NCBI RefSeq assembly: GCF_001270265.1
Contig: NZ_LGAP01000004.1
Span: 186,001 to 250,000 of the forward strand
Reading direction: 5' to 3'
Length of the DNA: 64,000 nucleotides
Source of the DNA: Ensifer adhaerens
GTDB taxonomy: Bacteria; Pseudomonadota; Alphaproteobacteria; Rhizobiales; Rhizobiaceae
Made by a program: the position numbers and the translations under genes. The notes beneath the pieces are model-generated. The model saw nothing but the letters and a program-made list of their open reading frames with translations. It did not search any database and was not told the origin of the DNA. Within the stretch, counting starts at the first letter, position 1. Every line of letters starts with the position of its first letter. This document shows positions 54,291-63,858 of this stretch, in pieces.

Positions 54291-55253
54291 TCAGATATTC
54301 TCACCGCAGGCGAGATCAGGATCGACCGGTGCCTTGCGCCGGAAACGCCGAAGCAGGCGGCCGTCGATGGCGGCAAGGCCGGCTGCGATCAGCGCCATGC
54401 CGAAGAAATGCTTCGGCTCGAGGCTTTCGCCGAGGAACAGGGCACCGAGCAGAATGGCGCTGACCGGGATCAGAAACGTCACCAGCATCAGATTGGTGAC
54501 CCCCGCAGTTTCGAGGATGCGGAAGAACAGCACATAGGCAAGCGCTGTCGAGATCAGGGCGATGCCGACGATCGCGCCCCACACCTCAAGGCCCGGCGCG
54601 GTCAAGGCCCAGGGACGATCGACGAGAAGCGCGATCGGCACCAGCATGATACTCGATGCACTGACCTGCCCCGTCGCGGTGACGATCGGCGCCACGCCCA
54701 TCCGCTTGAAACGACGGGCAAATACCCCGGCAAAGGCATAGGAAAGGGCAGCCCCCAGCACGGCGAACTGCGCCAGCACATTCGAACCAAGGCCACCGAG
54801 CGCCGCCGGGCCGATCATCACCGCCACGCCGAGAAAACCGAGCAGCACGCCGGAGAGCTTGTTGGCGGTCAGCTTTTCGTCGTCCGTCAGCAGGTGGGCG
54901 ACGACGACGCCGAAGAGCGGCGTCGTCGCATTGAGGATGGACGCAAGGCCGCTGGCGATATGGGTCTGGCCCCAGACGATCAGCGAAAACGGGATCAGAT
55001 TGTTGAGCAGGCCCATGCCGAAGAAGGCAAGCCAGATGCGAGGGTCGCGGGGCATCGAGCGCCCGGTGAAACGCAGGAAGATCAAAAGTGCCGCGGCTGC
55101 GAGGCTGACCCGCAATGCGACGATAGTGAAGGGCGGAAGCGCCTTGACGGAGACGCCGACGAAGAAAAACGAGCCGCCCCACAGCAGGGACAGAGCGATC
55201 AGCATCGCCCACTCGCCGGCGCCCATCACCTTTGCATTCGCCGGTCCAGACAT
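54291..55253 (-). CDS. EamA-family (DMT) transporter
   Basis: A 320-residue inner-membrane protein with about ten hydrophobic segments in two EamA repeats (about residues 15-140 and 155-290). Typical features are LLWGGSFFFVGVSVKALPP and, near the end, VSAILLGALFLGESLEPKHF. Likely a metabolite exporter or drug/metabolite carrier; the substrate is unknown. It is divergent from a LysR-type gene, which probably regulates it. It ends in an intrinsic terminator. Confidence 0.9.
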   Translation of the reverse strand: MSGPANAKVMGAGEWAMLIALSLLWGGSFFFVGVSVKALPPFTIVALRVSLAAAALLIFLRFTGRSMPRDPRIWLAFFGMGLLNNLIPFSLIVWGQTHIASGLASILNATTPLFGVVVAHLLTDDEKLTANKLSGVLLGFLGVAVMIGPAALGGLGSNVLAQFAVLGAALSYAFAGVFARRFKRMGVAPIVTATGQVSASSIMLVPIALLVDRPWALTAPGLEVWGAIVGIALISTALAYVLFFRILETAGVTNLMLVTFLIPVSAILLGALFLGESLEPKHFFGMALIAAGLAAIDGRLLRRFRRKAPVDPDLACGENI

Positions 55254-55399
55254 CTTCGCACCCCTTCAATGATTTAATTTTACACTCATGACTCCATGAT
55301 GTTGTCATCAATCACGGAATTTACATGAATATTGTCAGTATGTTATGATTTATTCAAACGAGCATTTCTCTCTCAATGATTGAGGCTAGCTAAATCATT
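55254..55399. promoter_or_regulatory. divergent control region with a LysR-type dyad
   Basis: The gap between the divergent transporter and LysR genes is AT-rich. A perfect 7+7 inverted repeat AATGATT (55375-55381) and AATCATT (55393-55399) with the T-N11-A LysR-box geometry touches the lysR ATG. A third AATGATT lies at 55268-55274, 14 bases from the transporter start. Confidence 0.6.
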
Positions 55400-56281
55400 A
55401 TGACCTCGCTTCCCTCCCTTTCGGCCCTCAGAGCCTTCGAAGCCGCCGCCCGACATTTGAGCGTCACTCTGGCCGCGCGCGAACTCAACGTCACGCCAGG
55501 GGCCGTCAGTCTGCAGGTGCGCGAACTGGAGCAGACGCTGGGCGTCACGTTGTTTGAGCGACGCCCTCGGCAGCTCGTTCTGACCGAGGATGGCAGCACC
55601 TATTTTTCGACGCTGCGGCGCGCCTTCCGCATGATGCGGGAGGCGACCGAGGACCTGACGGCGCGAAATCGCGCGCCGGTGCTGACGGTGAGCTGCACCC
55701 CAACCTTTGCGGCACAATGGCTGGTGCCGCGGGTCAGCGATTTCGAGCAGCGCCTCAATGGCATCGACATTCGCATCAGCGCCTCCAACCGGCTGGCGGA
55801 CTTTGTGTCCGATGGCGTCGACATCGCCATCCGCCACGGCTTCGGGCGCTACGAGGGCCTGGCGAGCGAGCGGCTGATCGATGACGACCTGGTGCCGGTC
55901 GTCAATGCGGCGCTCGCCCGCAAGCATCCGCTCTCCACGCCGGCCGATCTTTCCGCCCATATATTGCTGCATGACGTTCAAAGGCTGGACTGGCAGCTCT
56001 GGCTGGAAGCCGTCGGCGCCGAAGGCATCGAGACCACGCGCGGCCCGGTCTTCGTCAACAGCAATGGCGCCATTGAGGCTGCAAAAGCTGGCGACGGCGT
56101 CGCTCTCGTTCGCCTGTCACTGGTTTCGCGCGAGCTTGCCGAGGGCGTGCTGGTCGCGCCGTTCCCGATCGGCATTGCCACCGACCTCGCCTATCACCTG
56201 GTCTACCCGCCATCGGCGCTCGACCGGCCGACCGTTGCGTCTTTCCGCGCCTGGGTCGTCGAGCAGGCACGCAGCGTCTGA
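55400..56281 (+). CDS. LysR-family regulator (GcvA-like)
   Basis: A 293-residue regulator. The N-terminal helix-turn-helix lies at residues about 5-65 (LSALRAFEAAARHLSVTLAA; VTPGAVSLQVRELEQTLGVT), followed by a substrate-binding domain of the GcvA/AmpR type (SCTPTFAAQWLVPRVSDFEQ). ATG 55400 has no clear ribosome-binding site and directly adjoins a LysR-box dyad, consistent with autorepression. Divergent transporter is the probable target. Effector unknown. Confidence 0.92.
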   Translation: MTSLPSLSALRAFEAAARHLSVTLAARELNVTPGAVSLQVRELEQTLGVTLFERRPRQLVLTEDGSTYFSTLRRAFRMMREATEDLTARNRAPVLTVSCTPTFAAQWLVPRVSDFEQRLNGIDIRISASNRLADFVSDGVDIAIRHGFGRYEGLASERLIDDDLVPVVNAALARKHPLSTPADLSAHILLHDVQRLDWQLWLEAVGAEGIETTRGPVFVNSNGAIEAAKAGDGVALVRLSLVSRELAEGVLVAPFPIGIATDLAYHLVYPPSALDRPTVASFRAWVVEQARSV

Positions 56282-56291
56282 AACGAAAAAA

Positions 56292-56309
56292 GCCCGGTTT
56301 CCCGGGCCT
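56292..56309. terminator. terminator between lysR and dnaA
   Basis: GCCCGG, three T, CCGGGC within AAAAAAGCCCGG...CCGGGCCTTTCTC, 10 bases after the lysR stop and 30 before the end of dnaA. A-run and T-run at the two sides suit bidirectional termination of the converging genes. Confidence 0.8.
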
Positions 56310-56338
56310 TTCTCGTAATCAGAATGCAAGTCTGACGC

Positions 56339-57886
56339 CTATTCGTTGATCAGGCGCTTCAGAAGCTCGATCTCATGGCTGAGCTTGGTATCGCCGGAGA
56401 TCAACTCCTCGATCTTGCGCACGGCATGCAGAACCGTCGTGTGATCGCGGCCACCGAAGCGACGGCCGATTTCCGGGAAGGACCGCGGCGTCAACGTCTT
56501 CGACAGATACATGGCGATCTGGCGCGGCTTGACGATGACGCGGGTGCGGCGGTTCGAAACCAGCTCCTGGCGCGAAACATTGTAATGCTTGGCAACAACG
56601 CGCTGAATGTCCTCGATACGGACGCGGCGCGGCTCGCCGGCATTGACGAGATGGCCGAGCAGTTCGTCAACCCGTTCGATCGACAGCTGCGGCTCGAACG
56701 AGCGACGGAAGAGCAGCTGGTTGAAGGCGCCTTCAAGTTCGCGGCCGCTGGCGGTGATGTTGCGTGCAACGTGGCTCAGGATATCGCCGGGAATGTCCAG
56801 CGAGGTATCGTCCTGACGGGCAGAGTCGAGCCGACGCTTCAGCATTTCGAGGCGCATGTCGTAGTCCGGGCCGTCCATTTCGATGGCGACACCGCCCTGC
56901 AGGCGCGAGCGAACGCGGCTATCGAGCGATTCCAGCTCCCAAGGGGCGCGGTCGGCGGCGACGACGACCTGCTTGGCCGAGTCGAGCAGCATGTTGAGCA
57001 GGTGGCAGAACTCGTGCTGGATCGACTTGCCCTGCAGGAACTGCATGTCGTCGATAACAAGCAGATCGATGTTGCGCAGCGATTCCTTCAGCGACAGCGC
57101 GTCGTTGTCGCGGATCGCGGTGGCAAAGCGCCACATGAAGTATTCGGCCGTCAGATAGACGACGCGCGGCGCCCGGGCGCTCTGGAGGGCCTGGATAGCG
57201 ATCGCCTGCAAGAGGTGGGTCTTGCCGAGCCCGACGCTCGAATGAATGAACAGCGGGTTGAAGCGCACAGCACCGGCGCCGGCCTCGGCGATCGTGCGGG
57301 CGGCTGCAAGGGCAACACGGTTGGAAGAGCCCTCGACGAAGCTGTCGAAGGTGTAGCGCTGATCGAGCGGCGAACCGAAAAGCGGCGCCTGGGTCGGCCG
57401 TTGAACGCTGGCGACCGCAGCGGCTGCGACCGAGGCCACGGACTGAGCCGTGGTCGGGCGGCGCGCCGGCGCTGCCGGAGCCGTTTCAGCTGCCTGCGGC
57501 AGTGTTTCTTCCTGCGAAGCCGGACGGGCGCCGCGGGTGGCGGTACGCACCAAGATCTCCACCTTCAAGATCTCGCCGTCTTCCTGCTGGAAGATCTGGG
57601 TGATGAGATCGAGATAGCGGTTGTTGATCCAGGACTTCAGGAATGTCGTGGGCACCGAGAGACGCACGACGCTCTTGGAAGTCGAATGGAGCTTCAGGCG
57701 CCCAAACCAGCTAGCGAAGACATCGGGACCGACCTGGGCTTTCAAACGCGCACTCACCCGCTCGAACAGTGCGTCATGCCTCATGTCGTGCTTATCTCCC
57801 GCCGCCTGAGATAGATTGCTTCCGGACTGAAATGCGTCGCCGTCCTTTTGAAACGCGCCCGCCGCCGTCGCCACATTCATCTGCAT
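56339..57886 (-). CDS. dnaA: chromosomal replication initiator DnaA
   Basis: AAA+ initiator protein. Domain I (about residues 36-110: [20 protein letters not shown]), a variable Ala-rich linker (about 130-165), ATPase domain with Walker [16 protein letters not shown] and Walker [14 protein letters not shown], and domain IV (about 420-515) with the DnaA signature [18 protein letters not shown]. The ATG at 57886 has GGAAGG seven bases upstream (515 residues); a second start at 57784 (481 residues) also has a plausible site and fits the classical length. As far as I recall, S. meliloti oriC lies near hemE, not here. Confidence 0.97.
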   Translation of the reverse strand: MQMNVATAAGAFQKDGDAFQSGSNLSQAAGDKHDMRHDALFERVSARLKAQVGPDVFASWFGRLKLHSTSKSVVRLSVPTTFLKSWINNRYLDLITQIFQQEDGEILKVEILVRTATRGARPASQEETLPQAAETAPAAPARRPTTAQSVASVAAAAVASVQRPTQAPLFGSPLDQRYTFDSFVEGSSNRVALAAARTIAEAGAGAVRFNPLFIHSSVGLGKTHLLQAIAIQALQSARAPRVVYLTAEYFMWRFATAIRDNDALSLKESLRNIDLLVIDDMQFLQGKSIQHEFCHLLNMLLDSAKQVVVAADRAPWELESLDSRVRSRLQGGVAIEMDGPDYDMRLEMLKRRLDSARQDDTSLDIPGDILSHVARNITASGRELEGAFNQLLFRRSFEPQLSIERVDELLGHLVNAGEPRRVRIEDIQRVVAKHYNVSRQELVSNRRTRVIVKPRQIAMYLSKTLTPRSFPEIGRRFGGRDHTTVLHAVRKIEELISGDTKLSHEIELLKRLINE

Positions 57887-58775
57887 TTTGCCGCCTTCCG
57901 ATTATGTTCAGACGCCGTCATCTCTGCCGGCCCCATCTCTTGTGTCCGGCACCCGCGGCTTCCTCAATGAGGTCATGCCGCTTCACCGAACGTCACAGTC
58001 GCAATCCAACCGGGCTCCTCATCTCCCGACCGGCTGCGCGCTACGCGCATCTGCCAGACCTCATCGGTCGGCTGATGTCCCCTCGCGCCTCATCGTCAAC
58101 AAATCCCCCGGTCCGCCCTGGACCGTGCCGGATCCTCCTCCTCGTCAACAACTGTCTCGCACCCTCGTACGAAGCGGACAGCCGAGCGCTGGATTTTACC
58201 TCTCGTCAGGCACCGCTTGCACCTGACTTTGAGGAGCGGCGACACCGGCAACCAGAAGTCGAAAGGTCCTCGTCCGGAATGGCTGGTCCATCCGGTTTTT
58301 CGTTCTCGACTTGTCTGATTGAACGACGTGGAGCCGCCCTGATACAGGGAACAGAAAGCCTGAAACCATTTCGTTGAAATGGCCTCCGTACTTCCCTTTA
58401 CAGATATGGTCCGTGTCCCCTGTGGAGGGCATTTAGGCAGGATCGATGGGCAAGATCAATCGCGATTTTTACGCAACCTTAAGCGCTGCCCGTTGACTCT
58501 CATGCTGCCTTTTGCTTGCCGCAATCCGAGTCCGGGAAGAATCGCTTTTGAATCAAGGGTTTTGATTTTCAGCTCTTTGATTAGCTGGCGAAAAAGAAAA
58601 AAAATAAAAATTCGCTTGACTCATCGCGGGCCCAGAAGACCCCCATCCAGAGACACGCCCTTGCCAATGACCTCTCGTAAGCCGCTGAAATAACTAGAGA
58701 AATTCTGTCATCGCATTGACACGAGAAAGGCCGGGCAAGTTAACCATCGCGATGACACATGTATGAATCGGAAAA
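57887..58775. other. long non-coding region upstream of dnaA
   Basis: About 890 bases between dnaA and the rpsT terminator with no coding evidence; the short frames in it lack ribosome-binding sites and family features. It should contain the dnaA promoter(s), which I cannot pinpoint. Notable contents are five GANTC sites within 58495-58622, an A-rich tract at 58590-58610 and TTAACCAT (CtrA-like half-site) at 58741-58748. By eye, no good DnaA box (TTATCCACA, one mismatch allowed) is present. Confidence 0.7.
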
Positions 58776-58797
58776 GCCCGGCGCAAGGGCCGGGCTC
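58776..58797 (-). terminator. intrinsic terminator of rpsT
   Basis: AGCCCGGC (58776-58783) pairs with GCCGGGCT (58790-58797); read on the minus strand it is followed by TTTTCC. It lies 28 bases after the rpsT stop. Confidence 0.8.
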
Positions 58798-58824
58798 TCA
58801 ATTCACAGATTTTTATTAGCCGGA

Positions 58825-59091
58825 TTAGGCCGAAAGTGCCTTCACGCGCTGTGCAAGGCGCGAAACCTTACGCGAAGCGGTGTTGGAATGCAGCACGCCC
58901 TTGGTGGCAGCGCGCATCAGCTCAGGCTGAGCGGCCTTCAGAGCGGCGGCTGCGACTGCCTGATCGCCGGTTGCGATCGCTTCTTCGACCTTGCGGACGA
59001 AGTTACGGACGCGCGAACGACGGGCTTTGTTCACTGCAGTGCGGCGTGCGATCTTGCGGGTCGCCTTTTTCGCCGAAGTTGTATTGGCCAT
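58825..59091 (-). CDS. rpsT: 30S ribosomal protein S20
   Basis: An 88-residue, strongly basic S20: [20 protein letters not shown], then [13 protein letters not shown] and the C-terminal [17 protein letters not shown]. Binds 16S rRNA in early 30S assembly. ATG 59091 is preceded by AGAGAGGCATCA on the minus strand. rpsT next to dnaA is common in Rhizobiales. Confidence 0.97.
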   Translation of the reverse strand: MANTTSAKKATRKIARRTAVNKARRSRVRNFVRKVEEAIATGDQAVAAAALKAAQPELMRAATKGVLHSNTASRKVSRLAQRVKALSA

Positions 59092-59283
59092 TGATGCCTC
59101 TCTTCGAAAACTGACATGAACTCCGCCCTCGCCGTGCCGGGTCACTGCGACCTGTCATCAAAGCAATTCGGGAGCATTATCGGAAAGCCCAGATTTGGCG
59201 TTCCAAACTGAGGGCGGCATATAGCGAGAAACAGCCGCCCCGTCAACGCGCAATTTGGAGAAAACTGCGCGTCGCCCCTTGAT

Positions 59284-60057
59284 CTACCTGTGTTTGAACT
59301 CCGCCTTGCGCTTCGCCGCAAAGGCCGCCATGCCTTCCTTCTGATCTTCCGTGGCAAACAGCGAATGGAAAAGCCGGCGTTCGAACCGCAGACCTTCGGC
59401 AAGCGTCACCTCCAGCGAGCGATTGACCGCCTCCTTGGCCATCATCACCGCCGGCAGCGAGAACGATGCGATCTTCTCGGCCGCGGCCAGCGCCTCCTCC
59501 ATTAATTTCTCCGGCGCCACCACACGCGAAACGAGTCCTGCGCGTTCCGCCTCGGTCGCGTCCATCATCCGTCCGGTCAGGACCAGATCCATCGCTTTCG
59601 CCTTGCCGACGGCACGGGTGAGACGCTGCGACCCGCCCATGCCCGGGATGACGCCGAGGGTGATTTCCGGCTGACCGAACTTTGCGGTCTCGGAGGCGAT
59701 GATGAAGTCGCACATCATGGCCAATTCGCACCCGCCGCCGAGCGCATAGCCGGAAACGGCCGCAATGACCGGCTTGCGGGCGGCCGCCACCTGATCCCAG
59801 CCGCCGATGAAATCGCCGAGATAGCTTTCGACGAATTCGAGCGTCTGCATTTCCTTGATGTCGGCGCCGGCAGCAAAGGCCTTCTCCGAACCGGTGATGA
59901 CGACGGCGCCGATCTCCTTGTCGGCATCGAATGCCTTCAGCACAGCGGCGAGCTCGCGCATAACGGTCGAGTTCAACGCATTCAGCGCCTGTGGGCGATT
60001 GAGCGTGACCAGGCCTACGCGTCCACGCGTCTCGACCAGCGGCGTCTCGTAACTCAT
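59284..60057 (-). CDS. fadB1: enoyl-CoA hydratase
   Basis: A 257-residue crotonase hydrating trans-2-enoyl-CoA. Oxyanion-hole blocks are [10 protein letters not shown] and the catalytic Glu-containing [16 protein letters not shown] and [20 protein letters not shown] (with both Glu residues). Most like short-chain enoyl-CoA hydratases of fatty acid or branched-chain breakdown. ATG 60057 has GGAGGGG upstream; the open frame extends further upstream as a shadow of mutM. The symbol follows the S. meliloti name as I recall it. Confidence 0.93.
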   Translation of the reverse strand: MSYETPLVETRGRVGLVTLNRPQALNALNSTVMRELAAVLKAFDADKEIGAVVITGSEKAFAAGADIKEMQTLEFVESYLGDFIGGWDQVAAARKPVIAAVSGYALGGGCELAMMCDFIIASETAKFGQPEITLGVIPGMGGSQRLTRAVGKAKAMDLVLTGRMMDATEAERAGLVSRVVAPEKLMEEALAAAEKIASFSLPAVMMAKEAVNRSLEVTLAEGLRFERRLFHSLFATEDQKEGMAAFAAKRKAEFKHR

Positions 60058-60110
60058 TCTCGTCCCCTCCGAATTCGTGTCAGCGCCCGGGCCCGGCAGG
60101 GCCGGGATGT

Positions 60111-61001
60111 TCATTTCGGGCAGCGCGGGCAATGGACCGTCGAGCGGCCCGCCTGCACGATGCGGGCGACCGTACCGCCGCAACCCGGCGTGCGGCAAGC
60201 CTCCCCTTCCCGGTCGTAGACGGAAAAGGAATGCTGGAAATAGCCGAGCGACCCGTCGGCCTGGATATGATCCTTCAATGATGAGCCGCCCGCGGCGATG
60301 GCGTCGGCAATGACCTCGCGGATTGCGACCGTCAGGTCCTGCAGCTCCGGTCTCGGCCCACCTTGGCTGTCGACGAGCGCGCCGGCCGGCTTCAGCGGCG
60401 ACAATCCGGAACGCCAGAGCGCCTCGCACACATATATATTGCCAAGGCCGGCAATGTTCTTCTGGTCGAGCAGGGCTGCCTTCAGCGGCTGCGCCTTGCC
60501 GGCAAAACGGCCGGCGAGATAGGCGGCGTCGAGAGCGTTGCCGGTCGGCTCCTCCCCGAGCGCGCGGAAGAAAGCATGGGCCGAGACCGTCTCCCGGCGG
60601 GCCAGATCCATGAAGCCGAAACGGCGCGGATCGTTATAGATGACGCGGGCCGGGCCGGCGGCACTTTCCAGATGGAAGATCACATGATCGTGTTTCTCAT
60701 CCTTGCCGCGCGGGTGGTGAAACCCGCCCGGCGTGGCCGGCAGCGCACCCTGTTCGATGCGGAACGAACCCGACATGCCGAGATGGGCAATGATGACGTC
60801 GCCGGCCTCGAGATCGATCATCAGATACTTTGCCCGACGCGACAGCGAGACGATGCGCTGGCCGGCAAGGGTGGCGGAAAAATTGACAGGGAAGGGAAAA
60901 CGCAGATCCGGCCGGCGCAGTTCGGCATTGACGATAACCGCCCCTTCCATCGTCGGCGCCAGACCCCGCTTGACCGTTTCGACCTCCGGCAATTCCGGCA
61001 T
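60111..61001 (-). CDS. mutM: formamidopyrimidine-DNA glycosylase
   Basis: Excises 8-oxoguanine and formamidopyrimidines. The 296-residue protein begins [14 protein letters not shown] (catalytic Pro1 after Met removal, Glu2), has the helix-two-turn-helix region [20 protein letters not shown] with the lesion-recognition Lys/Asn, and ends in a zinc finger ([10 protein letters not shown]...VHCPRCPK). Divergent from ubiE, with a 174-base gap. Confidence 0.97.
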   Translation of the reverse strand: MPELPEVETVKRGLAPTMEGAVIVNAELRRPDLRFPFPVNFSATLAGQRIVSLSRRAKYLMIDLEAGDVIIAHLGMSGSFRIEQGALPATPGGFHHPRGKDEKHDHVIFHLESAAGPARVIYNDPRRFGFMDLARRETVSAHAFFRALGEEPTGNALDAAYLAGRFAGKAQPLKAALLDQKNIAGLGNIYVCEALWRSGLSPLKPAGALVDSQGGPRPELQDLTVAIREVIADAIAAGGSSLKDHIQADGSLGYFQHSFSVYDREGEACRTPGCGGTVARIVQAGRSTVHCPRCPK

Positions 61002-61175
61002 GCGTCGTCTCCTTCTTTCTTAACCACCATAAGCCCGGCGGTTGGCATTTCCTTGGCGGACTACTTATCCTATAGGGGTGCGCTGTGCCGCAGCCATGAC
61101 CCTGCCCCCGAGATAGCGCGGGCCGGGCGATTTCGCTATGGTGCCGGCAAAATTGGTTCAGGTGGAGTTCTTCGT

Positions 61176-61952
61176 ATGACGGATCAGCGGGTATCGGCCA
61201 ATGGCGGCATGGAAACCTCCTTCGGTTTCCGCAACGTCGGTACGGGCGAAAAGCAGCCGCTCGTCAACGACGTCTTCCACAAGGTGGCCAAGCGCTACGA
61301 CATCATGAACGACGTGATGTCGGCCGGGCTGCATCGCGCCTGGAAGGATGCGATGATCGCCGCGCTCAATCCGCCGCGCCGCGAGGGCTACAGAACGCTC
61401 GACGTTGCCGGCGGCACCGGCGATATCGCCTTCCGCATCATCGAAGCCTCCGATCGCAAGGCGCATTCGACCGTTCTCGACATCAACGGCTCGATGCTCG
61501 CCGTCGGTGCGGAGCGGGCGGCAAAGAAGAAGCTTTCGGCCAACCTCGATTTCGTCGAGGCCAATGCCGAAGAGCTGCCGTTCGAGGCGAATTCCTTCGA
61601 CGCCTATACCATCGCCTTCGGTATCCGCAACGTGCCGCGCATCGATGTGGCGCTCAAGGAAGCCTATCGTGTGCTGAAGCGCGGCGGCCGTCTGCTGGTG
61701 CTCGAATTCTCCGAAGTGGAGATGCCGCTTCTCGACCGGTTTTACGACGCCTGGTCGTTCAACGCGATCCCGAAGTTCGGCAAGCTGATCACCGGCGACG
61801 AAGCGCCCTATCAGTATCTGGTGGAATCGATCCGCAAGTTCCCGAACCAGCGCGATTTTGCCGCCATGATCAAGGAGGCCGGCTTCTCCCGCGTCTCCTT
61901 CACCAATTACACCGGCGGCATCGCAGCGCTGCATTCCGGCTGGAAAATCTGA
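61176..61952 (+). CDS. ubiE: demethylmenaquinone/2-polyprenyl methyltransferase UbiE
   Basis: C-methyltransferase in ubiquinone synthesis. The 258-residue protein has the UbiE blocks [23 protein letters not shown]-binding [14 protein letters not shown] and [23 protein letters not shown] 61176 is preceded by GGTGGAG. ubiB follows four bases after the stop, so the two form an operon; a mutM-ubiE-ubiB neighbourhood is usual in Rhizobiales. Confidence 0.97.
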   Translation: MTDQRVSANGGMETSFGFRNVGTGEKQPLVNDVFHKVAKRYDIMNDVMSAGLHRAWKDAMIAALNPPRREGYRTLDVAGGTGDIAFRIIEASDRKAHSTVLDINGSMLAVGAERAAKKKLSANLDFVEANAEELPFEANSFDAYTIAFGIRNVPRIDVALKEAYRVLKRGGRLLVLEFSEVEMPLLDRFYDAWSFNAIPKFGKLITGDEAPYQYLVESIRKFPNQRDFAAMIKEAGFSRVSFTNYTGGIAALHSGWKI

Positions 61953-61956
61953 TCTT

Positions 61957-63531
61957 ATGAGTACAGCTGGAGCATATGTCCGCCTCGTGCGGATCGGCTG
62001 GGTTCTTGTGCGCGAAGGCGTCGTCTCCGCGATCCCGGCCGAACACCTGCCGCCCTTTGCCCGCTTCGCCCAGAAGGCAGCCGGGCTTTTTGCCCGCCGC
62101 AAGGTGCCCGGCGAGGAGCGCAGCGACCGGCTGTCGCGCGCGGTTGCCCGCCTCGGGCCCTCCTATGTGAAGATCGGCCAGTTCCTGGCAACCCGTCCCG
62201 ATGTCGTCGGCGCGGAGTTTGCCGCCGACCTGTCGCTGTTGCAGGACCGGATGGCGACCTTCCCGCAAAGCGCGGCCAAGGCCGCGATCGAAGGGTCGCT
62301 CGGCCGTAAGGTCGACGACCTCTACGCTGAATTTTCCGAACCGATGGCGGCTGCCTCGATCGCCCAGGTGCATCCGGCGATCGTCATGCGTGACGGCCAG
62401 CCGGATAGGGTTGCCGTCAAGGTCATCCGTCCCGGCATTCGTCAGCGCTTCGCCTCCGACATCGAGGCGATGTATCTCGTCAGCCACATGCAGGAACGTT
62501 TCCTGCCCTATACGCGGCGACTGAAGCCGGTCGAGGTCACCAAGACGATCGAGCAGACGACCAAGATCGAGATGGACCTGCGGCTCGAAGCCGCCGCCCT
62601 TTCCGAACTCGGCGAGAACACCAAGGAGGATTCCGGCTTTCGCGTGCCGAAGGTCGATTGGGAACGCACCGGCCGCGACGTCGTCACCATGGAGTGGATT
62701 GACGGCGTCAAGATGTCCGATATCGACGGGCTGAAGGCGGCAGGCCACGACCTCGATGCGCTGGCCGATACGTTGATCCAGTCCTTCCTGCGCCACACGC
62801 TGCGCGACGGCTTCTTCCATGCCGACATGCATCAGGGCAACCTGTTCGTCGACGACGCGGGCCACATCGTCGCCGTCGACATGGGGATCGTCGGCCGCCT
62901 CGGCAAGAAGGAGCGCCGGTTCCTCGCCGAAATCCTGTTCGGTTTCATCACCCGCGACTACCAGCGCGTCGCCGACGTGCATTTCGAGGCAGGCTACGTG
63001 CCGTCGCATCATGATGCCGCGAGCTTCGCCCAGGCGATCCGCGCCATCGGCGAACCGATCCACGGCCAGCCGGCAGAAACCATCTCGATGGCGAAGCTAC
63101 TGACACTGCTGTTCGAGGTGACCGAGCTCTTCGACATGCAGACGCGGCCCGAGCTGGTCATGCTGCAGAAGACCATGGTGGTCGTCGAGGGCGTCGCCCG
63201 CACGCTCAATCCACGTTTCAATATGTGGAAGGCCTCCGAGCCCGTCGTCGGCAAGTGGATCCGCGACAATCTCGGACCAAAGCGGATCGTCACCGATCTG
63301 CGCGACGGCCTGCGTGCGGCCCTTCGACTGGCCGAAGCAGCACCCGAAATCGCGGCCCGCACGGAAAAATTCTCCCACGAAATCATGGCCATGAGCGAAA
63401 ATGGCCTGCGCTTCGATGCAGAAACCGCACATGCCATCGGTAAGGCCGAGGCACGCCACACGCGCTCCGGCCGCGTAGCGCTGTGGCTGATCGCCGCCAC
63501 GCTGATCTACATCGCCTGGCAGGTGACCTGA
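61957..63531 (+). CDS. ubiB: ubiquinone biosynthesis protein UbiB (atypical kinase/ATPase)
   Basis: A 524-residue ADCK-family protein. The KxGQ motif YVKIGQFLATRPD (about residue 70), the A-rich nucleotide loop AAASIAQVHPA, invariant Lys in VAVKVIRPG and DMHQGNLFVDDAGHIVAVDMGIVG (DxxxxN and DMG/DFG-like) are all present. A hydrophobic C-terminal segment (ALWLIAATLIYIAWQV) provides membrane anchoring. It supports lipid-soluble ubiquinone intermediates together with ubiE. Confidence 0.96.
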   Translation: MSTAGAYVRLVRIGWVLVREGVVSAIPAEHLPPFARFAQKAAGLFARRKVPGEERSDRLSRAVARLGPSYVKIGQFLATRPDVVGAEFAADLSLLQDRMATFPQSAAKAAIEGSLGRKVDDLYAEFSEPMAAASIAQVHPAIVMRDGQPDRVAVKVIRPGIRQRFASDIEAMYLVSHMQERFLPYTRRLKPVEVTKTIEQTTKIEMDLRLEAAALSELGENTKEDSGFRVPKVDWERTGRDVVTMEWIDGVKMSDIDGLKAAGHDLDALADTLIQSFLRHTLRDGFFHADMHQGNLFVDDAGHIVAVDMGIVGRLGKKERRFLAEILFGFITRDYQRVADVHFEAGYVPSHHDAASFAQAIRAIGEPIHGQPAETISMAKLLTLLFEVTELFDMQTRPELVMLQKTMVVVEGVARTLNPRFNMWKASEPVVGKWIRDNLGPKRIVTDLRDGLRAALRLAEAAPEIAARTEKFSHEIMAMSENGLRFDAETAHAIGKAEARHTRSGRVALWLIAATLIYIAWQVT

Positions 63532-63735
63532 ACGCCATCTGCAATCCGGTCGCCGAACCGGCTTGCATTTCCACTCCCGCTTGTTATCGTTCCAGCATGG
63601 ACAATCGTTCGATGCTCGCAATGGTGCTTTGCACGCATACCCTGGGGTGTGCGGGAGACCACGTGCGTTAAGCGGACTGTCCCCCGACCAACCCTGCCGA
63701 GGCGAGCAGGGTTTGGTCCTGTTTCCTCGGAGCTA
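63532..63735. other. intergenic region after ubiB
   Basis: No gene supported. It contains a 24-codon frame (63598-63669) without a good ribosome-binding site and a hairpin ACCCTGC/GCAGGGT (63691-63697 with 63706-63712) without a T-run, which may be a weak terminator for ubiE-ubiB. In S. meliloti a pantothenate-pathway gene follows ubiB, as I recall; here the next gene is a GNAT enzyme. Confidence 0.5.
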
Positions 63736-63840
63736 CTGCATAATTCCGTGAATCGGATCCGATTTACGGATGAAATTATGCAGCAAGTTAAAAGCGTTAC
63801 AGCGTCCTTTGCGCGTCATATTTGACGCGCGGCGCTGTAG
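63736..63840. repeat. RIME-like two-palindrome repeat, type B copy 5
   Basis: Inverted relative to 3606: CTGCATAATTCCGTGAATCG opens it, and TTTGCGCGTCATATTTGACG then CGCGGCGCTGTAG closes it. The order of the two palindromes is reversed, as at 16560. It ends 18 bases before the GNAT gene. Confidence 0.85.
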
Positions 63841-63858
63841 TGAGCCAGAGAGGAAACA

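Noticed and set aside
57888-58377. Short plus-strand frames (112 and 202 codons) in the dnaA upstream gap
   Set aside because: No ribosome-binding site, Arg/Pro/Ser-rich shadow-like composition and overlap with each other in different frames.
57887-58775. Chromosomal origin (oriC) next to dnaA
   Set aside because: No convincing DnaA boxes by eye, and in Sinorhizobium the origin is, as far as I recall, near hemE. GC-skew analysis on the whole chromosome would settle it.
63598-63669. 24-codon frame MDNRSMLAM... after ubiB
   Set aside because: No clear ribosome-binding site and no family recognised; too short to support without conservation.
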